31,292 nucleotides of DNA from Oscillospiraceae bacterium (GTDB lineage Bacteria; Bacillota; Clostridia; Oscillospirales; CAG-272), in assembly GCA_015065395.1 (NCBI GenBank), contig SVQJ01000001.1:1-31292 (forward strand), written 5' to 3'. Shown here piece by piece: positions 1 to 7,435 of this stretch. The notes under the pieces were generated by a model that made no database searches, had not been told where the DNA came from, and worked only from the letters and a program-made list of their open reading frames with translations. A program made the translations under genes and the position numbers. The stretch's first letter is position 1, and the number at the start of each line of letters is the position of its first letter.

Positions 1-730
1 TGTCGCCTGTGTCTTCGTAGGGATCCTTAACGAGAGCGTCCAGGGTCTTCTTTTCATCGTCGGACATACGGTCGGAATCGATATTGAACCAACGGAGAAC
101 GGTCTGCTGTACCTCAAGCCTTGTGGTAACGAAAATTCCCAGGTTGCGAACGGATGCATCGGTATATACAGAGGATGAATGGTAAGCATCATATACCGTA
201 TAGGGGATGGTTCCGCCGATATAAAGAGAAAGCACGCATATTATATGCGTCAGCAGAATGCCCAGCGCAGTCAGACAAGGCAGGCGCCAATCCATTTTCC
301 CGAAATGTATGTAATTGAATCTTGAAAAAGTGAAAACAATGCATACGGCAACGGGAATAATGAGGACGATCAGCCCGAGAAGTGACTGAAGGATGGCAAA
401 CCATACCTGAGAAGAGAAGTTGGCGAGAGCATCGCCGCCCAGACCCACAGAGGAGATGGAAAGAAATCCTTTGAATACGGTGTAGTACACAAGATGCACG
501 CAGCACCATATACTCATTGCGGCAATAAGCACGTTGAAAACGATCTTCATGGGGAGCTTGTCTGTAAAGACTGTGGTGAAGAAAAGAACTCCTGCCAGAG
601 GAATACAGAAAGCAACGGTATATAGAAAACGAATGTCAAGTTCTCCGATAGTGAGTAATCTCAGCATCGTTTCCAGATAAAGGGGCACAGCATAGCAGAT
701 GCCGAGAGTGATAAGTCTTTTTTTCAGCAT
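1..730 (-). CDS. LTA synthase family / sulfatase-like membrane protein, N-terminal part (partial)
   Basis: The reading frame is open from an ATG at 728-730 to the left edge, giving 243 residues; the C-terminus lies outside the window. A strong GGAGGT site sits just before the ATG. The visible protein is the membrane part: several hydrophobic helices (about residues 4-22, 36-55, 60-82, 103-130 and 150-170), then an extracytoplasmic stretch with the motif NLGIFVTTRLEVQQ. That motif resembles the linker of LTA-synthase-type proteins (NLG.LTTxRLD.QR) ahead of the sulfatase-fold catalytic domain. Family members transfer glycerol-phosphate or related groups to cell-surface polymers on the outer membrane face. 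The catalytic domain is not visible, so the exact substrate cannot be stated. It is transcribed divergently from csoR. Confidence 0.72.
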   Translation of the reverse strand, partial: MLKKRLITLGICYAVPLYLETMLRLLTIGELDIRFLYTVAFCIPLAGVLFFTTVFTDKLPMKIVFNVLIAAMSIWCCVHLVYYTVFKGFLSISSVGLGGDALANFSSQVWFAILQSLLGLIVLIIPVAVCIVFTFSRFNYIHFGKMDWRLPCLTALGILLTHIICVLSLYIGGTIPYTVYDAYHSSSVYTDASVRNLGIFVTTRLEVQQTVLRWFNIDSDRMSDDEKKTLDALVKDPYEDTGD

Positions 731-757
731 AGATACCTCCAAAATACAATCATAATT

Positions 758-786
758 AGTGTACAACTTTTGTGTGTAAAAATCAA
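758..786 (-). promoter_or_regulatory. Promoter of the LTA-synthase-like gene
   Basis: On the minus strand, TTGATT (781-786) and TACACT (758-763) are separated by 17 bp, about 28 bp upstream of the start codon. The -10 is imperfect. Confidence 0.5.
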
Positions 787-850
787 GAGTAAAGAGTTAA
801 CATATTTTGTTATTTGTCGAAAAAAGATTCATTTATTATGCCCAAATATG

Positions 851-879
851 TTGACAAATACCCCCAGGGGGTATATAAT
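851..879 (+). promoter_or_regulatory. SigA promoter of csoR-copA
   Basis: A perfect -35 TTGACA (851-856) and a perfect -10 TATAAT (874-879) are separated by 17 bp. The spacer is almost entirely filled by the CsoR-type palindrome, so repressor binding would block polymerase directly. Confidence 0.9.
858..874. promoter_or_regulatory. CsoR operator
   Basis: The 17-bp palindrome ATACCCCCAGGGGGTAT is perfect around a central A and matches the G/C-tract class of CsoR operators (TACCCCC...GGGGGTA). It lies between -35 and -10 of the promoter that reads into a CsoR-family gene. This implies autorepression of csoR-copA, relieved by Cu(I). The sequence match is direct; the regulation is inferred from the family. 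Confidence 0.85.
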
Positions 880-923
880 CAGAATAAAGAGCATATATGG
901 TAAATGATAGGAGTGATGCGTGC

Positions 924-1223
924 ATGGAGGAAAAATGCTGTTGCGAAAGAAAAAAGATGCGCAGTGAGGAAGAATATAAATATCTTGTAAACCGTCTGAA
1001 CCGAATAGAGGGGCAGATAAGAGGAATACGCAATATGGTGGAAAAGGACGCATATTGCACCGATATAATAATGCAGGTGAGCGCGGCGGGAGCGGCTCTG
1101 AATTCTCTGAATAAGGAGCTTCTCGCCCGTCATATAAAGACCTGCGTTGAAAATGATGTGAGGGAAGGAAAGGAGGAAAGCATAGATGAGCTTGTCAGGG
1201 TCATCGAAAAGCTCATGCGATAA
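924..1223 (+). CDS. csoR: CsoR-type copper-sensing repressor
   Basis: This 99-residue protein of the CsoR/RcnR/FrmR family (DUF156) is an all-helical DNA-binding repressor that lets go when it binds Cu(I). The three Cu ligands are visible as Cys45, His70 and Cys74, with the 25 and 4 residue spacing of known CsoR proteins (Cys36/His61/Cys65). The core NRLNRIEGQIRGIRNM is typical. I chose the ATG at 924, preceded by AGGAG at 909-913, over an in-frame ATG at 897. The upstream ATG lies about 10 nt from the expected transcription start and has no ribosome site. The N-terminus carries three consecutive cysteines (MEEKCCC), which is unusual. The gene overlaps copA by 38 bp. Confidence 0.93.
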   Translation: MEEKCCCERKKMRSEEEYKYLVNRLNRIEGQIRGIRNMVEKDAYCTDIIMQVSAAGAALNSLNKELLARHIKTCVENDVREGKEESIDELVRVIEKLMR

Positions 1224-3729
1224 GCGTGAAAGCTATGATATAACGGGAATGAGCTGCAGTGCCTGCTCTGCCAGAGTGGAAAAGGCAGTAAGCGCAGTTT
1301 CGGGTGTCAGCTCCTGCTCGGTCAGCCTTCTCACAAATTCCATGCTCGTCAGCGGAGATGCGTCTCCCGATGCCGTGATGAAGGCAGTTGAAGCGGCGGG
1401 CTATAAGGCAAGCAGAAAGGGGGAGGCAGAGAGGAAAAGTAAAGAATCGGATGCTCTCATGGATCGGGAAACGCCCGTGCTTCGCCGCCGCCTTATATGG
1501 TCATTGGGATTTCTTTTGGTGCTCATGTATTTTTCCATGGGATATACCATGTGGAATTTTCCCTTGCCGGATTATTTTGATAAATGTCTTCCGGCGGTCG
1601 CCCTGGTGCAGATGCTTCTTGCAGCTGCGGTGATGGTTATAAATCAAAGATTCTTCATAAGCGGCTTTAAGGCGCTTTTCCACCGCTCTCCAAATATGGA
1701 CACTCTGGTGGCCATCGGATCTGCCGCCTCCTTTTTGTACAGCGTTTATCTGACCTTCAGAATGCTGTGGGGACAGAGCACGGGAGATATCCATCTCGTT
1801 CACGAGAGCCTGCACGGCCTTTATTTTGAGAGCGCGGCAATGATCTTAAGCCTTATCACCGTTGGAAAGATGCTTGAAGCACGCTCCAAGGGAAAGACCA
1901 CGGATGCAATCCGAAGCCTTATGGAGCTTTCCCCCGAGACCGCAAGGGTGATAGTTGACGGTGAGGAGAGAGAGGTGCCCGTGGAAAATGTTTCGGTGGG
2001 CGATATCTTTGTTCTCCGCGCAGGAGACCGCGTCCCCGTGGACGGAGTTATAATCGAAGGAAATTGCTCGGTGGATGAATCCTCTCTCACCGGAGAGAGC
2101 ATACCTTTGGATAAAGGCGTTAACGGTAAGGTCAGCAGCGCAACCGTGAATATTTCGGGCTACGCGCTTTGCCGCGCAGAAAGAGTGGGAGAGGATACTG
2201 CACTCTCCCAGATCATAAAGACCGTAAGGGAAAGCGCCGCAACAAAGGCACCCATAGCAAAGGCGGCGGATAAGGTTTCCGGAGTGTTCGTTCCGGCTGT
2301 TATGGCAGTGTCGCTTATAACGTTTGCTGCTTGGATGCTTCTTCGTCGGGGATTCGGCTATGCGGTGATAAAGGCCATATCCGTTCTTGTTATAAGCTGT
2401 CCCTGTGCTCTCGGCCTTGCAACTCCCGTGGCAATTATGGTCGCAAGCGGAAAGGGGGCAAAGGGAGGAATACTTTTCAAAACCGCCCAGGCTCTTGAGG
2501 AAACGGGAAGAGCTCATATCGTGGTTCTTGATAAAACAGGAACCGTCACAAAGGGGGAGCCAAGCGTAACCGATATCGTTAGTGCACCCGGATACGGTGA
2601 AAGGGAGCTTCTTTCCTACGCTTATTCTGTGGAAAGCAAAAGCGAGCATCCTCTGGCTTTCGCAGTGGTGAAGGCCGGTGCCAAAAGGAATGCGGAGCTT
2701 TTGGCAAGCGATGGTTTCGAAACGCTTGTGGGTAACGGAGTTCGTGCTTTTGTAAACGGAGAAACAGTGCGCGGGGGAAGCCTTGCCCATATTGAAGGCG
2801 TCGTCAAAGTGGACGAAGATATGAGAAGGAAAGCGCAAGAGCTTGCATCGCAGGGGAAAACTCCGCTGCTTTTTGCAAAGGGCGACAGCCTTTTGGGAAT
2901 TGTTGCCGTTGCTGATGAGGTGAAGTCAGACAGCCGCTCTGCGGTATCAGCCCTTCGCAAAATGGGCCTTAGAGTGGTGATGCTCACGGGCGATAATGAA
3001 CGAACAGCCAAAGCAGTTGCAGCCGCAGTGGAGATCGATGAGGTAATCGCGGGAGTCCTTCCCGATGAAAAGGCACGCAAGGTAAAGCTCTTAAGGGAAG
3101 AGGGCAAGGTGATAATGGTGGGAGACGGTATAAACGATGCTCCTGCCCTCGCCGGTGCGGATATTGGAATGGCAATAGGTGCCGGAACCGATATCGCAAT
3201 AGATGCGGCGGATGTTGTTCTGATGAACAGCTCTCTTTCGGATGTGGCGGCGGCAATAAGGCTCAGCCGCAGAGCTCTCAGAAATATCCACGAGAATCTT
3301 TTTTGGGCATTCGTGTACAATGCAGTGGGGATCCCTCTTGCGGCAGGTGCCCTTGCATGGCTCGGCCTTTCCTTGAGCCCTATGTTTGCGGCTCTGGCGA
3401 TGAGCCTTTCAAGCTTCTGCGTGGTCACCAATGCATTGCGCCTGAATCTTGTTGATATACATTCTCCCAAAGGGGATAGAAAAGGAAAAACAAATAAAGG
3501 ATCAAAGGAGAAAAAGCAAATGAAAAGAACCGTTAAGATCGAAGGAATGATGTGCCCCCATTGCGAGGCAAGAGTGAAGAAGTGCCTGGAGGAGCTTAGC
3601 CAGGTCGCAGAGGCCATAGTGAGTCACGAGAAGGGCACTGCAGACCTTACTCTCGTATCGGAAATTTCCGATGCAAAGCTTAAGGAAACGGTAGAAGCTC
3701 AAGGATATAGCGTTCTTTCCATAGAATAA
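1186..3729 (+). CDS. copA: Copper-exporting P1B-type ATPase with N- and C-terminal HMA domains
   Basis: An 847-residue P-type ATPase that expels Cu(I) from the cytoplasm. Domain order: an N-terminal HMA domain (MSCSAC, Cys24/Cys27), membrane helices, the actuator loop TGES (302-305), the metal-path CPC (405-407), the phosphorylation site DKTGT (449-453), the HP motif (488-489), GDGIND (646-651), a final pair of helices, then a Lys-rich linker and a second HMA domain (MMCPHC, Cys790/Cys793). The CPC motif and CsoR partner support copper specificity. The start at 1186 lies within csoR and has a perfect AGGAGG at 1171-1176, so the two genes are likely translationally coupled. The C-terminal HMA domain has its own ribosome site and ATG in frame (see 3504-3729). 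Confidence 0.95.
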   Translation: MSLSGSSKSSCDKRESYDITGMSCSACSARVEKAVSAVSGVSSCSVSLLTNSMLVSGDASPDAVMKAVEAAGYKASRKGEAERKSKESDALMDRETPVLRRRLIWSLGFLLVLMYFSMGYTMWNFPLPDYFDKCLPAVALVQMLLAAAVMVINQRFFISGFKALFHRSPNMDTLVAIGSAASFLYSVYLTFRMLWGQSTGDIHLVHESLHGLYFESAAMILSLITVGKMLEARSKGKTTDAIRSLMELSPETARVIVDGEEREVPVENVSVGDIFVLRAGDRVPVDGVIIEGNCSVDESSLTGESIPLDKGVNGKVSSATVNISGYALCRAERVGEDTALSQIIKTVRESAATKAPIAKAADKVSGVFVPAVMAVSLITFAAWMLLRRGFGYAVIKAISVLVISCPCALGLATPVAIMVASGKGAKGGILFKTAQALEETGRAHIVVLDKTGTVTKGEPSVTDIVSAPGYGERELLSYAYSVESKSEHPLAFAVVKAGAKRNAELLASDGFETLVGNGVRAFVNGETVRGGSLAHIEGVVKVDEDMRRKAQELASQGKTPLLFAKGDSLLGIVAVADEVKSDSRSAVSALRKMGLRVVMLTGDNERTAKAVAAAVEIDEVIAGVLPDEKARKVKLLREEGKVIMVGDGINDAPALAGADIGMAIGAGTDIAIDAADVVLMNSSLSDVAAAIRLSRRALRNIHENLFWAFVYNAVGIPLAAGALAWLGLSLSPMFAALAMSLSSFCVVTNALRLNLVDIHSPKGDRKGKTNKGSKEKKQMKRTVKIEGMMCPHCEARVKKCLEELSQVAEAIVSHEKGTADLTLVSEISDAKLKETVEAQGYSVLSIE
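3504..3729 (+). other. Possible internal translation start giving a free CopZ-like chaperone
   Basis: Inside copA, AAAGGAG (3504-3510) is followed 9 nt later by an in-frame ATG (3520), which is Met779 of CopA. Initiation there would give a 69-residue HMA protein starting MKRTVKIEGMMCPHC, the size and motif of a CopZ copper chaperone. The preceding linker (residues about 758-778) is Lys/Gly-rich low-complexity sequence, much like a read-through intergenic stretch. Clostridial CopA proteins with a C-terminal HMA domain are known; use of the internal start is inference. Confidence 0.35.
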
Positions 3730-3833
3730 GGGAATTTTTGAGCAATTTTCATAACAAAATGCCCTAAAATACCTAATATTGTACCAAAAAATTTATTTAT
3801 CGGGGCAAATTTTGAGAAAATAAGAAAAACTAC

Positions 3834-3862
3834 TTGATTTTGCTTTTTTTCTCTGTTATAAT
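3834..3862 (+). promoter_or_regulatory. Promoter of ptsH
   Basis: TTGATT (3834-3839) and TATAAT (3857-3862) are separated by 17 bp, about 55 bp upstream of the HPr start. A short inverted repeat CCGAGGTACTCGG (3877-3889) lies in the 5' leader; its role is unknown. Confidence 0.75.
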
Positions 3863-3917
3863 TAAGCAAATATTAGCCGAGGTACTCGGTATATAATTCG
3901 ACTCAGGAGTAGTTAAG

Positions 3918-4181
3918 ATGGTTTCACGCGAAGTAACTATAAAAAACAATGTAGGTCTCCATGCCAGACCCGCAACTTTCTTTATTCAGAAGGCAAACTC
4001 TTTTAAGAGCTCTATTTGGGTTGAGAGAGAGGATCGCAGAATCAATGCGAAGAGTCTCCTCGGTGTTCTTTCCCTCGGTATCGTTAAGGGTATGAACATT
4101 ACCATTATTGCTGACGGTCAGGACGAGAATGAGGCTGTAGAGGGTCTCGCTGCATTGATCGACACAGGCTTCAGCGAATAA
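3918..4181 (+). CDS. ptsH: HPr phosphocarrier protein
   Basis: An 87-residue HPr, the small cytoplasmic protein that passes phosphate from enzyme I to PTS sugar permeases. His15 lies in GLHARPA (the enzyme I phosphorylation site) and Ser46 in NAKSLLGVLSLG (the HPr kinase site). It should therefore be competent both for sugar transport and for CcpA-type catabolite control, unlike Crh, which lacks the His. An AGGAG site lies 8 nt before the ATG. It is monocistronic, with its own promoter and a strong terminator. No ptsI is in the window, so it stands apart from the usual ptsHI pair. Confidence 0.93.
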   Translation: MVSREVTIKNNVGLHARPATFFIQKANSFKSSIWVEREDRRINAKSLLGVLSLGIVKGMNITIIADGQDENEAVEGLAALIDTGFSE

Positions 4182-4204
4182 TCAAAAGAACTTTGATCGA
4201 AGCG

Positions 4205-4228
4205 GCCGCCCTTTTGGGGCGGCTTTTT
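4205..4228 (+). terminator. Rho-independent terminator after ptsH
   Basis: GCCGCCC (4205-4211), loop TTTT, GGGCGGC (4217-4223), then five T. It lies only 38 bp before uvrC. Confidence 0.9.
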
Positions 4229-4266
4229 GCTTAACGGATATTTGCAAAAAAGGATCGGAAGAAAAG

Positions 4267-6132
4267 ATGGCAAAAGAGAGCACAATAGAATATCTGAGAA
4301 AAAAAGCGGCTCTCCTGCCCAAAACGCCCGGCGTTTATATTATGGAGAATAGGGAGGGCAAGGTCATTTACGTGGGCAAATCGAGAGCCCTTAAAAACCG
4401 TGTCAGCTCCTATTTTCACGGATCCCATAACGTAAAGACCGAAAAAATGGTCTCGAACGTTTCGGATTTCAGATATATCACCTGCGATACGGAGCTTGAA
4501 GCTTTGGTGCTTGAAAATAATCTCATAAAGCAGTATACTCCCAAATACAATATCCTTCTGAAGGATGCTAAATCATATCCCTATATATGGGTCACTACCC
4601 ATGAGGAGTATCCGAGAGTGGTGCTGTCAAGAAAAAGAACACAGAAGGGTACGTTTTTCGGTCCATATTCCGGCGCAGGCACGGTAAACGGAGTTATCGG
4701 GACCATAGAGCGCACGTTGGGGCTTCCGTCCTGCAGGCGTCGATTCCCCGATGATATTGGGAAGGGCAGGCCCTGTGTGTACCGACAGATCGGAAGATGC
4801 TGCGGAGTTTGCGCGGGGGACGTGAGCCGTGAGGAGTACGGTGAGCTTATTAAATGCGCCATCCAGCTTCTCCGCGGAAACACACAGGATGTAGAAAAGG
4901 CGCTTTATGAGCGTATGGCAGATGCGGCGGAGAATGAACGATTTGAGGAGGCGGCAAGGTGCCGCGACGGAATAAAGGCTTTGGAAAAGCTTTCCGAAAA
5001 GCAAAAGACCCAGCTGTCCCCCGATATAAATTGCGATGTGGTAGCTCTTGCCACCCACGAGGGGTGTGACTGCGCCGCGGTGCTGTATATCAGAGGCGGT
5101 ATTATATGTGACAGCGAGTATTTCATGTTCGGTGCAGATGAGATAACCGGCGAGGGCGAGGATAGCTCGGAAAGTCCCTTTGCCGCTTTTATAGTCAATC
5201 TGTATACGGCGAGAGAGGATATCCCGAAAGAGATCCTGCTTTCCTTTGAGATGTCTGATGAGGACAGAGCCGCCTGCGAGGAGTTTCTTTCCTCAAAGGC
5301 AGGAAGACGGATAAGCATTCGCACTCCTCAAAGGGGAGAAGGGCGAAAGCTCTGCCTTATGGCACATACCGATGCTGTGCGCCATAGTGAGACTCGAAGA
5401 AAAAGAGAGGATACGGATGAAAAGCTTCTCGCTCTTCTTGCGTCTGTTCTTTCTCTGGAGGTCCTGCCCGAAAGGATCGAGGCGTACGATATCTCAAATC
5501 TCGGCAGCGAGCATATCACCGCGGGCATGATCGTTTCCGAGAGGGCGAAGCTGAAAAAATCCGATTACAGATACTTCCGCATAAAGGAGCTTCAGGGACA
5601 GGATGATTACGGGGCTATGCGGGACATGATGGAGAGAAGACTGTCCCATCTCTCGGATGATGAGGATAGCTCTTTTTCCAGGACGCCGGACCTGATCCTT
5701 TTGGACGGCGGCAGTACCCATGTGGGAGTGGTAAAGGAGGTAATAAGAGCGCGCGGGCTTGATATCCCCGTTTTCGGAATGGTGAAGGATTCTCACCATA
5801 AAACAAGAACTCTGGTTACCGAAAGTGAAGAAATAAGCATCGCAAGGGAAGCGGAGATATTCAGATTTATATATAAATTGCAGGAGGAGGTCCATCGCTT
5901 TACGGTTTCCAGGATGACACAAGCAAAGCGAAAGACTATGAAGACCTCATCCCTTGAAAATATAAAGGGGATCGGGCCTGCAAAGGCAAAAAGACTCCTT
6001 TCCAATTTCAATACCTTGGCAGAGCTGAAAAAAGCCGATGTTGAGGAAATACGAACCGTCGGCCGCGTCAGCGAAGGGGATGCGAGGGCGGTATATGACT
6101 ACTTTCATAAGGAAAAGGCGGAAAATAAATGA
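4267..6132 (+). CDS. uvrC: UvrABC excinuclease subunit C
   Basis: A 621-residue UvrC, the dual-incision nuclease of nucleotide excision repair. It works in the cytoplasm after UvrA and UvrB have marked damaged DNA. Visible domains: GIY-YIG nuclease at about residues 18-97 (GVYIM...VIYVGKS), a Cys-rich stretch around residues 160-190 (CVYRQIGRCCGVCAG), the UVR helix that binds UvrB at about 205-240, the RNase H-like nuclease at about 380-540, and C-terminal helix-hairpin-helix repeats (IKGIGPAKAKRLL). Length is normal for the family. The ribosome site is modest (GGAAG). The gap to the ptsH terminator is only 38 bp, so either the promoter is cryptic or read-through contributes. It overlaps rsmD by 4 bp (ATGA). 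Confidence 0.97.
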   Translation: MAKESTIEYLRKKAALLPKTPGVYIMENREGKVIYVGKSRALKNRVSSYFHGSHNVKTEKMVSNVSDFRYITCDTELEALVLENNLIKQYTPKYNILLKDAKSYPYIWVTTHEEYPRVVLSRKRTQKGTFFGPYSGAGTVNGVIGTIERTLGLPSCRRRFPDDIGKGRPCVYRQIGRCCGVCAGDVSREEYGELIKCAIQLLRGNTQDVEKALYERMADAAENERFEEAARCRDGIKALEKLSEKQKTQLSPDINCDVVALATHEGCDCAAVLYIRGGIICDSEYFMFGADEITGEGEDSSESPFAAFIVNLYTAREDIPKEILLSFEMSDEDRAACEEFLSSKAGRRISIRTPQRGEGRKLCLMAHTDAVRHSETRRKREDTDEKLLALLASVLSLEVLPERIEAYDISNLGSEHITAGMIVSERAKLKKSDYRYFRIKELQGQDDYGAMRDMMERRLSHLSDDEDSSFSRTPDLILLDGGSTHVGVVKEVIRARGLDIPVFGMVKDSHHKTRTLVTESEEISIAREAEIFRFIYKLQEEVHRFTVSRMTQAKRKTMKTSSLENIKGIGPAKAKRLLSNFNTLAELKKADVEEIRTVGRVSEGDARAVYDYFHKEKAENK

Positions 6133-6752
6133 GAATAATAACAGGAAGCGCAAGGGGATGCGTTCTGGATACCCTTGAAGGAGAAAACACAAGGCCCACA
6201 TCTGACAGAGCGAAGGAAGCTCTCTTTTCCATGATCCAGTTCGATATCGAGGGCAGAAGGGTGCTTGATCTTTTTGCGGGAAGCGGCCAGTTGGGCTTGG
6301 AGGCGCTCAGCCGAAATGCTGCCTCGTGCGTGTTTATAGACGAGGCAAGGGAGGCTGTGAATATAGTTTTGGCAAATGCCAAAAAAGCTAAGCTTTTTGA
6401 CAAATGCAGAATATCCACAGGAACCCACGCTTCATATCTCACCAACGCCCGTGGAAAGGAAGGCTTTGACCTTATTTTTCTCGATCCCCCATACGCATCG
6501 GACTATGTTTCCCAGTCTCTTGAGCTGATAGACAGCGGAGAGCTGCTGAACGCAGGGGGCAGGATCGTCTGCGAGACCGATAACGGCACACAGCCGGTGA
6601 AAAAGAAGGATCTGAAGGACCCCGCATACCATGAAAAAGAGGTCCTGAGACAGGTGTTTTCGGGGAAGATAGAGCTTTTTGAAAAATATACCGTGGTAAA
6701 AACAGCGCTGTACGGAAGAAGCCGGATAACTCTCCTGGAAAGCGCGAAATGA
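6129..6752 (+). CDS. rsmD: 16S rRNA (guanine966-N2)-methyltransferase RsmD
   Basis: A 207-residue class I SAM-dependent methyltransferase that methylates G966 of 16S rRNA during small-subunit assembly. The SAM-binding loop DLFAGSG is at 47-53 and the catalytic DPPY at 119-122. The N-terminus (MRIITGSARG...TRPTSDRAKEALF) is a family hallmark. Its ATG overlaps the uvrC stop as ATGA, and the same arrangement is possible at the coaD junction, so the three genes form one transcript with translational coupling. rsmD-coaD adjacency is very common in Firmicutes. Confidence 0.96.
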   Translation: MRIITGSARGCVLDTLEGENTRPTSDRAKEALFSMIQFDIEGRRVLDLFAGSGQLGLEALSRNAASCVFIDEAREAVNIVLANAKKAKLFDKCRISTGTHASYLTNARGKEGFDLIFLDPPYASDYVSQSLELIDSGELLNAGGRIVCETDNGTQPVKKKDLKDPAYHEKEVLRQVFSGKIELFEKYTVVKTALYGRSRITLLESAK

Positions 6753-6760
6753 GGTTTGAA

Positions 6761-7252
6761 ATGAAAAAGATCGCAATGCTTCCAGGGAGCTATGATCCCG
6801 TAACTCTCGGTCACGTTGACGTTATAAGACGTGCGGCGAGGATATTTGACAGCGTCCATGCGGTGGTTATGATAAATGCCGAAAAGGCGGGATCGGGAAT
6901 GTTTTTGCCCGATGAGCGCCTTGAAATACTCCGGTGCGCCTGCAGGGATATACCTAATGCAAAATGCGCTCTGTGCTACGGACTTGCCTCTGATTATGCC
7001 GAGGAGAACGGCGTATCGTTTATTGCGAAGGGTATCAGAAATCCCACGGATTTTGATTACGAGTACGGGCTTGCTCAGATAATGAAGAAATTTTCAGAAG
7101 GAATCGAAACGGTCTTCCTTCCTGCAGACCCTTCATATTTATATATAAGCTCCACTTATGCAAGGGAAAGGATCCGCCACGGATGCGATCTTTCAGACGT
7201 GGCAGACGCTGAAACGGCAAGTCTGATAGAGGAACTATTCAGAAAAAAATGA
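6761..7252 (+). CDS. coaD: Phosphopantetheine adenylyltransferase
   Basis: A 163-residue CoaD, which adenylates 4'-phosphopantetheine with ATP to give dephospho-CoA, the penultimate step of CoA synthesis. The nucleotidyltransferase motif TLGH (residues 15-18) and ISSTYARE (129-136) are present, and the start MKKIAMLPGSYDPVTLGH fits the family. I chose ATG 6761, with GAGGT five bases before it. An in-frame ATG at 6749 would add four residues and overlap the rsmD stop as ATGA, and it cannot be excluded. No clear terminator follows; the next gene has its own promoter. Confidence 0.95.
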   Translation: MKKIAMLPGSYDPVTLGHVDVIRRAARIFDSVHAVVMINAEKAGSGMFLPDERLEILRCACRDIPNAKCALCYGLASDYAEENGVSFIAKGIRNPTDFDYEYGLAQIMKKFSEGIETVFLPADPSYLYISSTYARERIRHGCDLSDVADAETASLIEELFRKK

Positions 7253-7343
7253 TGGAAAACGGAAAATTATTCCATTATGGTAAACGGTTTGTTAAAAGCG
7301 TGAAAAAAGGAAAAAATATCTTTGAATAATCCTGTAATAGCTA

Positions 7344-7372
7344 TTGACAAAGTAAGCATAAATGGGTAGAAT
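7344..7372 (+). promoter_or_regulatory. Promoter of the surface protein gene
   Basis: TTGACA (7344-7349) and TAGAAT (7367-7372) are separated by 17 bp, with a leader of about 55 nt before the GGAGGT site. Confidence 0.8.
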
Positions 7373-7435
7373 ATAGTAAATAAGGCTGAAAAAGTGCGTG
7401 TCACACAGCTTTGAATTTTTTTGGAGGTTTACACA

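Noticed and set aside
897..923. Upstream ATG for csoR at 897
   Set aside because: No ribosome site and too near the expected transcription start; ATG 924 has AGGAG at good spacing.
1846..3617. Two open frames over 300 codons on the minus strand opposite copA
   Set aside because: They are antisense to a clear P-type ATPase, with low-complexity Ser/Ala-rich products and no ribosome sites; they are shadows of codon bias.
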